A stretch of 64,000 nucleotides of DNA from a bacterium (GCA_037143175.1 JBAWZF010000003.1:92695-156694); one strand, 5' to 3'; numbered from the stretch's first letter, positions 6,587 to 17,013 are shown. Notes: generated from the letters alone by a model not told the origin. Translations and numbers: made by a program.

Positions 6587-7180
6587 ATGTCGGACAATAA
6601 ATTTATTGAAATTTACACAGATGGTGCCTGTTCCCCGAATCCAGGGAAGGGTGGGTATGGCGCGATTGTGGTGCAAGGGGGGCAGAGGCGGGAACTCTCC
6701 GGGGGTTTTCGTAAAACCACTAACAATAGGATGGAAATCCTGGCGGCGATAGAAGGCTTAAAGGCGGTAACCACGGAACAGGAGTCGGGGTTAGGTATCA
6801 CCATTTTTAGTGATTCCCGCTATCTTGTGGACATGTTTAATGAGGGGCATGCTAGGCGATGGCGTTCAAAAGGGTGGATGCGGGGGCCAAGAGACCGGGC
6901 GAAAAATGAGGATTTATGGGGGAGTCTACTCGATTTAGCTTCGAGTCATCGGGTCCAATTCGTGTGGGTAAAGAGTCATAACGAACATCCGGAGAATGAA
7001 CGGTGCGATCAGCTGGCTGTTGAAGCACGACAGCAATCGATCCTACCGCCAGATGAGGGATATGAGGGCTTGAAGACGGTGGGCAGGGAGCAGTTGCCAG
7101 TGGGCAGAGAGCAGGGAGTAGTAAGCAGAGGGCAGTTGCCCGTAAACAGTAAATCTGAAGAGCAATTGGTTATGTTATGA
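6587..7180 (+). CDS. rnhA: Ribonuclease HI with repeat-derived C-terminal tail
   Basis: This protein cleaves the RNA strand of RNA-DNA hybrids. The catalytic carboxylates are D12 (YTDGACSPNPG), E50 (NNRMEILAAIEGL), D76 (FSDSRYLVDM) and D141 (NERCDQLA), with H131 in VKSHNEHPENE. The enzyme proper ends near residue 155. The last 40 or so residues (VGREQLPVGREQGVV...) are encoded by ten degenerate 7-bp repeats at 7080-7149 and look like an acquired extension. The stop overlaps the next start as ATGA, so it is probably co-translated with the dihydrouridine synthase. Confidence 0.92.
   Translation: MSDNKFIEIYTDGACSPNPGKGGYGAIVVQGGQRRELSGGFRKTTNNRMEILAAIEGLKAVTTEQESGLGITIFSDSRYLVDMFNEGHARRWRSKGWMRGPRDRAKNEDLWGSLLDLASSHRVQFVWVKSHNEHPENERCDQLAVEARQQSILPPDEGYEGLKTVGREQLPVGREQGVVSRGQLPVNSKSEEQLVML
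7080..7149 (+). repeat. Heptamer array A1 (NNRGCAG, purine-rich)
   Basis: There are ten consecutive 7-bp units: TGGGCAG, GGAGCAG, TTGCCAG, TGGGCAG, AGAGCAG, GGAGTAG, TAAGCAG, AGGGCAG, TTGCCCG and TAAACAG. They are translated as the tail of RNase HI. The array is inverted relative to array A2 at 7180-7235; over 23 positions, GTGGGCAG...TTGCCAGT matches the reverse complement of A2 with three mismatches. Confidence 0.8.
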
Positions 7181-8178
7181 GTTTACTGCCCGCTGCCAAC
7201 TGCCCACTACTTACTGGCAACTGTCCGCTGCCCACTATTTTGCTCCTCGCTCCGATCCGTGGTGTGACAGATGTTGTCTATCGAAATGCTTTTGCCACAT
7301 GTTTTGGAGGCCTTGATGGTGCTTTGGCCCCTTTTCTGCAACTTCGTCAGGGACACCCTCTTCGTCCAGCTGAACTTCAGCAAGTGGCCGTGGAGAATAA
7401 TAACGCATTGCGCACGATTCCTCAGGTTCTGACGAATCATCCCCAAACCTTCTCCGCAGCGATACGGGAGTTAGGCGCGGCAGGTCATGAAGAGGTGAAT
7501 TGGAATCTGGGGTGTCCCTATCCGACTGTAGTAGGGCGTGGGCGTGGGGCCGGTTTGCTCCCTGACGCGAAGCGTATAGAGGCCATTCTGAATGAAGTCA
7601 TGAATGAAGCGTCCGTACGGCTTTCTGTTAAACTGCGATTGGGGTATCACGATCCGGACGAATTTGAGGCCATTCTGGAGGTACTGAACCGGTATCCTCT
7701 GGCTGATGTGATCCTGCATGCACGAACGGCTGATCAGATGTACGACGGAGAAGTGGATCTTGCGCGGGCCGGACGCGCGCTGGCCCTGTGTCGGCATCCG
7801 TTTATTTACAATGGGGATATTACCAGTGTGGAAGGGCTTCTTGAACTGGGGCGAAAACTTCCCGGGACAAAGGCCTGGATGATTGGGAGAGGCGCGTTAA
7901 GAAATCCATTTCTGCCTATTCAGATGAAGGGAGCCCCCTTGCCGTCGTCTGATGTCCGTCGCGAGAAGCTTATCAAGTTTCATGGCCTATTGTTCGAAGG
8001 CTATAGTCAGTGGGTAAGTGGTCCGCAACACAGATTCGATAAAATGCTGGAGCAATGGGAATATTTATCGCAGGTATTTTTGGATCCAAAGGGGATCTAT
8101 TCCCGTATTCGGGGCAGTAATCCCGCGAGTTATCTGGCGGCGGTGGAATGGTCCTTCAGGCAGAGTCTATCTTGCTGA
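7177..8178 (+). CDS. tRNA-dihydrouridine synthase
   Basis: This FMN-dependent TIM-barrel enzyme reduces uridines in the tRNA D-loop. Motifs seen: LLLAPIRGVTDVVYRNAF at the barrel start, NWNLGCPYPTVVGRGRGAGL near residues 108-127, SVKLRLGY, DVILHARTADQMYDGEVD with the conserved His-Ala-Arg, YNGDI and IGRGALRNPF. It has 333 residues, the usual size. The first 20 or so residues (SLLPAANCPLLTGNCPLPT) come from heptamer array A2 and are not part of the fold. ATG 7177 overlaps the rnhA stop, and no better start precedes the barrel. The subfamily is not assigned. Confidence 0.9.
   Translation: MSLLPAANCPLLTGNCPLPTILLLAPIRGVTDVVYRNAFATCFGGLDGALAPFLQLRQGHPLRPAELQQVAVENNNALRTIPQVLTNHPQTFSAAIRELGAAGHEEVNWNLGCPYPTVVGRGRGAGLLPDAKRIEAILNEVMNEASVRLSVKLRLGYHDPDEFEAILEVLNRYPLADVILHARTADQMYDGEVDLARAGRALALCRHPFIYNGDITSVEGLLELGRKLPGTKAWMIGRGALRNPFLPIQMKGAPLPSSDVRREKLIKFHGLLFEGYSQWVSGPQHRFDKMLEQWEYLSQVFLDPKGIYSRIRGSNPASYLAAVEWSFRQSLSC
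7180..7235 (+). repeat. Heptamer array A2 (TGCCNAC, pyrimidine-rich)
   Basis: There are eight 7-bp units: AGTTTAC, TGCCCGC, TGCCAAC, TGCCCAC, TACTTAC, TGGCAAC, TGTCCGC and TGCCCAC. They encode the N-terminal extension of the dihydrouridine synthase. The array is the inverted counterpart of A1, and only about 30 bp separate the two. The transcript could fold into a long hairpin at the rnhA-dus junction. Confidence 0.8.
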
Positions 8179-8232
8179 CATTTTTTTACTTTATTCCTAG
8201 CCCAAATCGGTACAATGCGCGGCCTTCCACTT

Positions 8233-10050
8233 ATGAGTGCTGTCAAAAAACATAACTATGATGAGAGCAAGATCAAAACGCTCTCTTCGCTGGATCATAT
8301 CCGCAAGCGGACCGGCATGTATATTGGCCGCGTGGGGGATGGATCCCATTATGATGACGGTATTTACGTGCTGGTCAAGGAAGTGATGGATAATGCGATT
8401 GATGAATTCATCATGGGTTATGGGGAGCGTGTGGTGGTGGCCGTGGAGGGGGCCCGGGTAACAGTCCGGGATTACGGGCGCGGCATTCCGCTTGGGAAAG
8501 TGGTGGATTGTGTGTCGCGGATCAATACCGGGGCCAAGTACAATGACGATGTTTTTCAATTCAGTGTGGGCTTGAATGGAGTTGGCACCAAGGCGGTCAA
8601 CGCGCTTTCTGTGGCGTTCAGGGTGTGCAGTCATCGTGGCGGGGAGTTCGCTTCCGCTGAATTCAAGCGTGGGAAGATGATAAATGAATCCAAAGGGAAG
8701 ACGGATGAACCGGATGGTACGCTGGTGGTCTTCGAGCCGGATCCGGAAATTTTCGGCAAGGTAGTATTCCTTCCTGAACATCTTAAGCGCCGGATCCAAC
8801 TCTATACCTATCTGAATGCCCGACTGAAGATCGAATTGAACGGGTCAGTTTTCGTCTCAAAGGAAGGGCTTAAGGATCTTGTGGAGGCGGAAGTGGGGGA
8901 TGAGGCCCTTTATCCCATTTTGCATTATCGTTCTAAAACTTTGGAGTTGGCCTTTACGCACACCAACCGGTTTGAGGAAGTCTTCCTGTCGTTTGTGAAC
9001 GGACAATACACCAGTGATGGCGGCACGCATTTGAGTGCCTTCCGGGAGGGGCTGGTTAAAGCGTTTAATGAATATTCCAAAGGCAAGTTTGAGGGGGATG
9101 ATGTTCGTGAGGGGATGGCTGGCACAATGGCTATCCGTCTGAAGGATCCGGTTTTCGAGTCGCAGACCAAAAACAAACTGGGCAATACTGAAATCCGGAG
9201 CGATCTGGTTCAGCAGGTTCGTGATGTTGTGGTGGATTTGCTGCATCGCGATCCGAAGTCTGCCGAAAAGGCGATCCTGAAGATTGAAGAGACGGTCAAG
9301 TTGCGCAAAGAACTGCAGTCCATCAAGAAGATGGCGCGCGAGCGTTCCCGCGCCACCTCCATCCGTGTTCCCCAGCTGAAGGATTGTAAGATTCATTTCG
9401 ACAAGAGTACCGGGGCCGGTGAAGGGACAATGTTGTTCATTACCGAGGGACAATCGGCGGCGGGATCGATCACGAGTTGTCGGGATGTATCCAATCAGGC
9501 GGTGTTTACCCTGCGAGGGAAGCCGCTCAATACCTGTGAGCTGAATCGTGATGTGATGTATAAAAACGAAGAACTCTACAACCTCATGCGCAGTTTGGAT
9601 GTTGAGGAGTCGCCCGAACGAATCCGTTACAACAAGGTGATTCTGGCAACTGATGCTGATGTCGATGGGCTTCATATCCGTAACCTGCTTTTGACGTTTT
9701 TCCTGCGATTCTTTGAGCCGATCGTGCATGGCTGTCATGTCTATATCTTGGAGACGCCTTTGTTCCGGGTGCGCAATGCCAAGCGTACGGTGTACTGCTA
9801 TTCCGAACAGGAGCGCGACACGATGGTGAAAGACATCGGGCGTGGAGCGGAGGTGACCCGGTTCAAGGGTTTAGGTGAGATCTCTCCCGGTGAGTTCAAG
9901 CAGTTTATCGGTCCCGACATGCGGCTGACACCGGTCCTGGTGGAAAACCGGCATAGTATTCCCGCGATTCTGAGTTTCTATATGGGGCGGAACACTCCTG
10001 AGCGCCGGCAATATATCATGGACAACCTGGTAGTGGAGGCAACTCCGTGA
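8233..10050 (+). CDS. parE: DNA topoisomerase IV subunit B-type ATPase
   Basis: This is the ATPase subunit of a type IIA topoisomerase. The GHKL domain shows VMDNAIDEF (ATP-Mg Asn), YGRGIPLG and GLNGVGTKAVNALS. The transducer follows, and the TOPRIM domain shows FITEGQSAAGSI and ATDADVDGLHIRNLLLTFF. It has about 605 residues and lacks the large GyrB insertion, so it is a short ParE/GyrB form. ATG 8233 is preferred; an alternative in-frame ATG lies at 8215 and neither has a strong ribosome site. Its TGA overlaps the GTG start of the A subunit. Confidence 0.9.
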   Translation: MSAVKKHNYDESKIKTLSSLDHIRKRTGMYIGRVGDGSHYDDGIYVLVKEVMDNAIDEFIMGYGERVVVAVEGARVTVRDYGRGIPLGKVVDCVSRINTGAKYNDDVFQFSVGLNGVGTKAVNALSVAFRVCSHRGGEFASAEFKRGKMINESKGKTDEPDGTLVVFEPDPEIFGKVVFLPEHLKRRIQLYTYLNARLKIELNGSVFVSKEGLKDLVEAEVGDEALYPILHYRSKTLELAFTHTNRFEEVFLSFVNGQYTSDGGTHLSAFREGLVKAFNEYSKGKFEGDDVREGMAGTMAIRLKDPVFESQTKNKLGNTEIRSDLVQQVRDVVVDLLHRDPKSAEKAILKIEETVKLRKELQSIKKMARERSRATSIRVPQLKDCKIHFDKSTGAGEGTMLFITEGQSAAGSITSCRDVSNQAVFTLRGKPLNTCELNRDVMYKNEELYNLMRSLDVEESPERIRYNKVILATDADVDGLHIRNLLLTFFLRFFEPIVHGCHVYILETPLFRVRNAKRTVYCYSEQERDTMVKDIGRGAEVTRFKGLGEISPGEFKQFIGPDMRLTPVLVENRHSIPAILSFYMGRNTPERRQYIMDNLVVEATP

Positions 10051-12101
10051 GTGATCAACAGGAATTATTTGGTGATGAGGAGATAGTGGCGCCAGTCCCA
10101 TCCGGGACACTGGGCGAGACAAAAGGCCGTACCGTCATTCGTGATATTACTGCCGTCGAAGATGGGCCCCTCAAGCGGCTGATTAACGAAAACTTTTTGA
10201 ATTATGCCTCCTATGTCATCAGGGATCGCGCCATTCCTGATATCGAAGATGGGTTAAAGCCAGTTCAGCGGCGTATTCTGCATTCGTTGATCGAAAACGA
10301 TGACGGGAAGTTCATCAAGGTAGCCAACATAGTCGGGTATACCATGCAATTTCATCCCCACGGGGACGCCTCGATCGCAGACGCATTGGTGACGCTGGCC
10401 AACAAGCTGTATTTAATTGAGGGGCAGGGAAATTTCGGGAATATGTATACCGGTGATCCGGCAGCCGCCTCCCGCTATATTGAGTGTCGCCTGACCGCGC
10501 TTGCCCGGGATGAGATTTTTGACGCCGATTTGACGGACTACATTCCTTCCTACGATGGGCGCAAAGAAGAGCCGGTGACGTTGCCAGCCCGAATTCCCTT
10601 GCTGCTGCTTCTGGGTGCGGAAGGGATTGCCGTGGGGTTATCCACACGTATTCTAACGCACAACTTCAACGAACTCCTGGAAGCTCAGGTGGCGATTCTA
10701 CAGAAGCGGTCCTTTGAGGTATATCCGGATTTTCTGCAGGGCGGCTTGATGGATGTGTCCGGTTATGACAAGGGCAAGGGGTATGTCCGTGTCAGGGCGA
10801 CCATTGAAATTCGCGATGCCCAAACCCTTGTGGTGCGCTCGGTTCCGTTTGGGACCAACACCGACTCCCTGATAGCCTCCATTGAAGAGGCCGCCCGTAA
10901 GGGGAAGGTCAAGCTGCGCAGTATCAGTGATTATACGGCGGGCGCGGTTGAGGTAGAAATCCAGTTGCAGCCTGAAGAGGAGGCTGCTCGGGCCGTTGAG
11001 ACCCTCTATGCATTTACCCAGTGTGAAGTCCAGGTGGCCAGTCGCATTATGGTTATCTGTGGTGGTCGGCCCACCGAAATGGACGTGGAGCAAGTACTCC
11101 AGTACAACACGGATCGGTTGCTGGAGTTGCTCAAGCGCCGGCTGAAGGTGCAGCAGAAAAGGTTGACGGAGGAGTTGCACCGCAAGACGCTGATCCAGAT
11201 TTTTGTTCAAAATCGGGTTTATACGCCCATTGAGTCATGTCAAAGCCATGAGGAAGTGGAGCACGTGGTGAGAACCGGGCTGGTTCCGTTTCTGTCTCAG
11301 TTACAGCGTGAAATCACGCATGGTGATATTGAACTGTTGTTAGGCATTCCGATCCGGCGCATATCCCTGTTTGACGTAGCCAAGAATCAGCAGGAGATGG
11401 AGTCGATACGTACGGAGTTGGCTGAGTCACGGGAGAATATGGCAAATCTGGTGGGGTATGCCGTGCGTTATTTGCGGCAGCTCCAGAAAAAATATGGTTC
11501 ACACTTTCCTCGACGGACCCAGATGAAGCGATTCCAAGCGGTCGAGGTTCGTGAACTGACGGCCTCAGAATTGACCATTAATATGGATAAGGCCAAAGGC
11601 TATCTGGGCTATAAGATTGTTGGTGCAGTGCTGTTTGAGTGTTCCTCGCTCGATAAGTTGTTATTGGTGTGGAAAGATGGCCGGTATAAGGCTGTGCCGC
11701 CACCCGATAAGTTGTTTGTGGATACCGGGCTGATACACAGCGCCATTCTCGATCGGGAGCGGATACTCACGGTGGTCTACAACGAAGACGGCTTCACCCG
11801 CATCAAGCGGTTTGCCAGCACCCTTGTGACAAACCGGGAATACCGTTGCATCCCGCGAGGAGCGCATATTCTTTTCTTTTCTGACCAGGAGGTTCCCGTC
11901 CTCTACGTTCAATACGATGTGCCTGAAACGACAGCAATCCGTCAGCAGGAATTTGAAACGGCCTCGCTCCCCGTTGCAGGAAGAGATGGCAAGGCCGCGT
12001 TGATGTCCTCCAAAAAGATTGCGACCATTGGTGCCACAAAGCCGAAGAAGTGGGATGATGCGCTGACGGGGCCCAAGGGTCAGTACATGAGTTTCGGGTG
12101 A
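10047..12101 (+). CDS. parC: DNA topoisomerase IV subunit A-type
   Basis: This is the breakage-reunion subunit. VIRDRAIPDIEDGLKPVQRR, FHPHGDASIADALV and the catalytic Y144 in AAASRYIECRL are all present. The C-terminal domain is short for a 684-residue protein, and I see no GyrA box, so a decatenase-like role is more likely than supercoiling. The GTG start overlaps parE (GTGA), so the two subunits are co-translated. The short paired format is familiar from PVC bacteria (from memory). Confidence 0.88.
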   Translation: MSDQQELFGDEEIVAPVPSGTLGETKGRTVIRDITAVEDGPLKRLINENFLNYASYVIRDRAIPDIEDGLKPVQRRILHSLIENDDGKFIKVANIVGYTMQFHPHGDASIADALVTLANKLYLIEGQGNFGNMYTGDPAAASRYIECRLTALARDEIFDADLTDYIPSYDGRKEEPVTLPARIPLLLLLGAEGIAVGLSTRILTHNFNELLEAQVAILQKRSFEVYPDFLQGGLMDVSGYDKGKGYVRVRATIEIRDAQTLVVRSVPFGTNTDSLIASIEEAARKGKVKLRSISDYTAGAVEVEIQLQPEEEAARAVETLYAFTQCEVQVASRIMVICGGRPTEMDVEQVLQYNTDRLLELLKRRLKVQQKRLTEELHRKTLIQIFVQNRVYTPIESCQSHEEVEHVVRTGLVPFLSQLQREITHGDIELLLGIPIRRISLFDVAKNQQEMESIRTELAESRENMANLVGYAVRYLRQLQKKYGSHFPRRTQMKRFQAVEVRELTASELTINMDKAKGYLGYKIVGAVLFECSSLDKLLLVWKDGRYKAVPPPDKLFVDTGLIHSAILDRERILTVVYNEDGFTRIKRFASTLVTNREYRCIPRGAHILFFSDQEVPVLYVQYDVPETTAIRQQEFETASLPVAGRDGKAALMSSKKIATIGATKPKKWDDALTGPKGQYMSFG

Positions 12102-12141
12102 GATGAAGTTACGATGGCCAGGGATTTGCCGGTCAATAGGC

Positions 12142-13020
12142 TCATAAGTTAACCCGATGCAAGCGGAAGCGCCTCAGTATAACAAGCGGAATGGCGCCGC
12201 CGAAGAGGAGAAGTTGAAGGAGGGATAGGCCTTCAATCGCTGGTGAGGTAGCGTCCATGATATTCCCACTGATCAGAAGAATGGCAAGCCACAACATTGA
12301 GCAATTTACTGTTTGGCTTTGATGGGGTTTTATCCATTGTAGTCCCGAATATCGTTTCTGGTTGAATGGCCAGAATAGTGCGCTGCCAGTGAATCCCCAT
12401 TGATCCGTAAAAATATGCCAAGTATAGGCGCCACCAGCGATGATGCCGGCAGTCCACCCCAAGACGGTTGTGGTGAGGGCACTAATGGCAAGAGCTGTTA
12501 TGAGACTGTGGGTCCACTGTTGCTGCCAGGGCATGATCTTAATGGAAACCCTGCCATTGGTTATAGGTTCCGTTTGAAATACGACAGGATAGGCATGAAT
12601 GAAGATTTTGGTAGTGTGGTCTGGGATAAAGCCCGTGGAAACAGGTTCTGTTGCGTTGTCAGGGATGGATCCGGCAATCAGGACGGATATGGATTGGTTG
12701 GCACTGTCAAAATGGATCGTATAAGGCGTCCATTGATCCGTGCCAACGGGGATCGGATAACATACAAACCGGAGATGCCTGCCGGTGTGGTGTGATTGCG
12801 AAACTGCATGAGCGAGAGCGGCGGCAATCATGTGAGGTTCTGGTGCTTCAGGTGGGGGGACGATATGGATGCCGGGTTTGCGAAGATACTGTGAAACCCA
12901 ATGATCCAGCGTATCCGGCAGCATTATGAAGAAGGCGCCCAGCAGGATGGGGATGGGGTTGTTATCCCGGGCAGACTGGACTGCGGAAGGCCAGCATGAC
13001 GCCCAGGCGATTCCCAGCAT
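12142..13020 (-). CDS. Membrane-bound YdjM/DUF457-like metal-dependent hydrolase
   Basis: The 292-residue membrane protein has the histidine/aspartate pattern of the YdjM (DUF457) family: LPDTLDH near residue 34, QQWTHSLITALAIS near residue 168, and YTWHIFTDQWGFTGSALFWPF near residue 200. Several hydrophobic helices surround these, and a basic tail ends it. Between the first and second motif lies an unusual soluble insert of roughly 110 residues. The substrate is unknown. No ribosome site is obvious at ATG 13020, so the start is uncertain. It is convergent with parC. Confidence 0.65.
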   Translation of the reverse strand: MLGIAWASCWPSAVQSARDNNPIPILLGAFFIMLPDTLDHWVSQYLRKPGIHIVPPPEAPEPHMIAAALAHAVSQSHHTGRHLRFVCYPIPVGTDQWTPYTIHFDSANQSISVLIAGSIPDNATEPVSTGFIPDHTTKIFIHAYPVVFQTEPITNGRVSIKIMPWQQQWTHSLITALAISALTTTVLGWTAGIIAGGAYTWHIFTDQWGFTGSALFWPFNQKRYSGLQWIKPHQSQTVNCSMLWLAILLISGNIMDATSPAIEGLSLLQLLLFGGAIPLVILRRFRLHRVNL

Positions 13021-13274
13021 GAATTGTGACAGTAGTTTGATTGGAAATGTCCTCTAATATAAATCTGTATATAGACTGATTTCATGGCAGTGTCGATGCT
13101 TGAGTTCGTATTTGACACTCTGCCCACGCGGCTCACGCAAGGTTCGCCCTCCAAAAGCAAGGTAAAGACCATTATGTTGGATGGCGAAGCTTGCCTGAGC
13201 CGCATCGTTGCGGGGTGCCGGGGGAAGGGCATCGAATCTTGACGGCGCGCGGGCTGGTTGCCATTATTCCGCCT

Positions 13275-14027
13275 ATGTCAGAACAACATGAAATCTTGGA
13301 TATCCAGCAGCAGTTGGTGAAAAGCAGTTTGTCGCCGATGCAGAAGTATCTGGCACTGGTTATTGGGCGGGGGAGCTGGTTAACGTTGATGAAGTATGAA
13401 GTCATCATTCTCTTATGCTCTACGATTCCCGGTGCTTTGGGGCTGGTATTGCGCAAAGCGCTTTATCCGCGGCTACTTAAGAAATGCGGGCGGAACGTGG
13501 TTTTTGGGGCGAATATTGTTTTACGGCACCCTAAAAAGATTATTATTGGAGATAACGTGGTGATTGATGATAACTGCCTGCTTGATGCAAAGGGTGACAC
13601 CAACGCAGGGATTGTGATCGGGTCGGGCGTATTTATCGGGCGTAATACCATCCTGCACTGCAAGAATGGCGATATTATTCTTGGTGACGATGTGAATATT
13701 GGTTTTAACTGCGATATTGCCTCGTCCGACAGGGTTGAGATTGGGCGCAAGGTTTTGGTTGCGGCCTATAGTTATATTGTGGGAGGGGGGCACGATTTTT
13801 CGCGATCCGACACCTCTGTGATGGACCAGAAGCGGACGGCCAAGGGAATCTTTATCGCTTCTGAGGCGTGGATCGGCGCTGGGGTGATTGTTCAGGATGG
13901 GTGCAATATTGGGGAAGGAACGATTGTGGGCGCGGGTGCCGTGGTGACGGAAAGTCTGCCAGAAAAAGTGGTGGCGGTAGGACTGCCAGCCAGAGTTTTG
14001 CGAGCTCGTGATAGCGGGGGGGTGTAA
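13275..14027 (+). CDS. Left-handed beta-helix acyltransferase
   Basis: The 250-residue protein has an N-terminal membrane-proximal segment (YEVIILLCSTIPGALGLVLRK, about residues 40-60), then hexapeptide repeats (IIIGDNVVIDDN, GIVIGSGVFIGRNTIL, DIILGDDVNIGFNCDI, EAWIGAGVIVQDGCNIGEGTIVGAGAVVT). A VGGGHDF motif lies where xenobiotic or sugar O-acetyltransferases carry the catalytic His. It probably acetylates a sugar or lipid-linked glycan. ATG 13275 starts the conserved part; 13191 is also in frame. Its stop overlaps the next start (TAATG). Confidence 0.8.
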   Translation: MSEQHEILDIQQQLVKSSLSPMQKYLALVIGRGSWLTLMKYEVIILLCSTIPGALGLVLRKALYPRLLKKCGRNVVFGANIVLRHPKKIIIGDNVVIDDNCLLDAKGDTNAGIVIGSGVFIGRNTILHCKNGDIILGDDVNIGFNCDIASSDRVEIGRKVLVAAYSYIVGGGHDFSRSDTSVMDQKRTAKGIFIASEAWIGAGVIVQDGCNIGEGTIVGAGAVVTESLPEKVVAVGLPARVLRARDSGGV

Positions 14028-14380
14028 TGAAATCGGAGAGACATGTTCAGTTACACAATGAATTGAAGCGTGAGATGGAGGCCCGGCAGGCGGGGTATAG
14101 GATGCGCGCGCTGAAACTATTTCCGCATGTTTGTGGTCGTTGCGGCCGTGAATTTGAAGGTAAACGGATGCGCGAACTGACGGTTCATCACAAAGATTTC
14201 AATCATGACAATAATCCGCCCAATGGGAGTAACTGGGAGCTGCTCTGTATTTACTGTCATGACGATGAACATGCTCCGGATAGCCTACGTTCCATGGGGG
14301 ATGGACCTTCGACAGTGTCAACCATGAAGCCGTCGCCCATTGTCAATCCCTTTGAGGGGCTGGACAAGCTCATCAAGTAG
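14027..14380 (+). CDS. YajD-like HNH nuclease
   Basis: The 117-residue HNH endonuclease-fold protein has a zinc knuckle formed by C36-x2-C39 and C74-x2-C77, the catalytic pair H54-H55 (ELTVHHKDFNHDNNPPNGSN), and the final motif YCHDDEHA. This is the pattern of small YajD-type HNH proteins of unknown target. It overlaps the acyltransferase by 1 bp and is probably co-transcribed with it, although no functional link is evident. Confidence 0.85.
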   Translation: MKSERHVQLHNELKREMEARQAGYRMRALKLFPHVCGRCGREFEGKRMRELTVHHKDFNHDNNPPNGSNWELLCIYCHDDEHAPDSLRSMGDGPSTVSTMKPSPIVNPFEGLDKLIK

Positions 14381-14393
14381 AGGGATACCACGT

Positions 14394-15389
14394 CTACTTT
14401 TTGCGTTGATACTCTTCAATCGTCTTGAGGGCGCAAAAATTTTCAAGCCCGGCCATGGATTTGATAACAACGGGGATGCCTGATTCGCGCAGGAGTGCGA
14501 TGGGGTTTAAACCTCCGTAGACAATGAGCCCCGCATGCCCTTCAGAGACAGGGACGCCCAGTACTGCCTGATTGGGCTGCCCCAGTTCCACAATCCCTCC
14601 CAGCCCCATGTTGCGCATTTTACGTGCGATTTCTTTCACATCATCCAATGCGGCAGTGGGGATTTCACGAAATCCGGCACAAAGGATGCCATTACCGGTA
14701 AGGATCACGTCCCGGACGCGAGTCATGTTGGCCTGGATGAAAATCTCCAGAGGATCAAGTGTGGTACCGCCGTATTCGATAAGTTCAACGAATCGGATTG
14801 GAATCCGGTTCTTAACTTCGATTAAGCCGCTGAACCGTGCCTTAACCGGGATCCCTTCGTGCAAAAGGGCCCCGCTCACCGTTACACTGCAAACGGTTCC
14901 GATAGAAATGTAGTTTTTGGGAGCGATTGTGCCGGCAATGGGCTCGCCTGGCTGGGCAATAATGATGCGGGGACTGATGGCGAAGTTGTGACGGAAGGCC
15001 AGTTTCATCTCATTCAGGGCGCGGGAAAGATGTTCCGGTTGAATTAGCGAAATGTTGATCACTACCGTTCCGGCTTTCAAAGAGGGGCGAAATGACATCC
15101 TGTAGGAGAGATTGTCTACTCGGGATGCGACAACTCCGACTTTGTTGACAATATTGGCGCGCGACAACTCTTCGCGCCCCTTGTCAGTAATTAGCCGCCC
15201 TGTCCGACGGCTCACCTGGGTTGTGAGGCCCGATGCATCCAGGGCGAGGAGATGGAAACGGATAGTTCTAGGTTGAACCTCCAGGCCGGAGGACAAAAGG
15301 GCTCCCTGAATTTTTGCCGCCCCAATCGGATGAGAGGTATCGTTCAAAATCTTCAGGATTGCCAAGCGGGTCTTTTCTTTTTTCGTCAT
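14394..15389 (-). CDS. NrpR-like transcriptional regulator (HTH + DUF128)
   Basis: The 331-residue protein has an N-terminal winged helix (residues 5-75; KTRLAILKILNDTSHPIGAA, RTIRFHLLALDASGL, TGRLITDKGREEL) followed by one NrpR/DUF128 effector domain (residues 80-325; GTVCSVTVSGALLHEGIPV, LDPLEIFIQANM, GLGGIVELGQPNQ, GHAGLIVYGGLNPIA). NrpR is the nitrogen repressor of methanogens and senses 2-oxoglutarate. Here it is divergent from the glutamate dehydrogenase gene with 152 bp between them, and palindromes lie in that gap, so it very likely controls ammonium assimilation. Confidence 0.82.
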   Translation of the reverse strand: MTKKEKTRLAILKILNDTSHPIGAAKIQGALLSSGLEVQPRTIRFHLLALDASGLTTQVSRRTGRLITDKGREELSRANIVNKVGVVASRVDNLSYRMSFRPSLKAGTVVINISLIQPEHLSRALNEMKLAFRHNFAISPRIIIAQPGEPIAGTIAPKNYISIGTVCSVTVSGALLHEGIPVKARFSGLIEVKNRIPIRFVELIEYGGTTLDPLEIFIQANMTRVRDVILTGNGILCAGFREIPTAALDDVKEIARKMRNMGLGGIVELGQPNQAVLGVPVSEGHAGLIVYGGLNPIALLRESGIPVVIKSMAGLENFCALKTIEEYQRKK

Positions 15390-15425
15390 CGCGTCGTCCT
15401 TTTCTCACTCGCTTCTGATAATAAT

Positions 15426-15523
15426 ACGGCAAAAGGGCCGTTTGAATTGCAAGATACGAATCACTATTCGCTTTGCTATCGGTTTTCGCAATAAATATAT
15501 TACGGCAAGTAGATGCCGTAATA
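15426..15523. promoter_or_regulatory. Candidate NrpR operators in nrpR-gdhA gap
   Basis: A perfect 10-bp inverted repeat, TATTACGGCA (15498-15507) and TGCCGTAATA (15514-15523), spaced by 6 bp, overlaps an AT-rich stretch that could hold the gdhA -10 region. A second ACGGC...GCCGT pair lies at 15426-15441, closer to nrpR. The half-site ACGGC is common to both, although the spacing differs (8 versus 6 bp between the pentamers). Two sites facing the two genes fit joint control. Confidence 0.55.
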
Positions 15524-15541
15524 AACAATAGGAGACCATGA

Positions 15542-16882
<1,341 letters not shown>

Positions 16883-16906
16883 GCTACCGGGCTTTCTGGC
16901 AAGTGT

Positions 16907-16942
16907 AACGGGACGTCTTAACAGGCGTCCCGTTCTTTTTTG
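16907..16942 (+). terminator. Rho-independent terminator after gdhA
   Basis: AACGGGACG (16907-16915) pairs perfectly with CGTCCCGTT (16926-16934) around a 10-nt loop and is followed by CTTTTTT. Confidence 0.9.
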
Positions 16943-17013
16943 CTGACATTTTGAGAGATTGACTTTAGCCCTGTTTATAGGCCATTATTTACCCCTCAAA
17001 AGGGAGTTTAGCT

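Noticed and set aside
8857..9738. 293-codon antisense frame inside parE
   Set aside because: It lies wholly opposite a conserved gene; long antisense frames are expected at this base composition.
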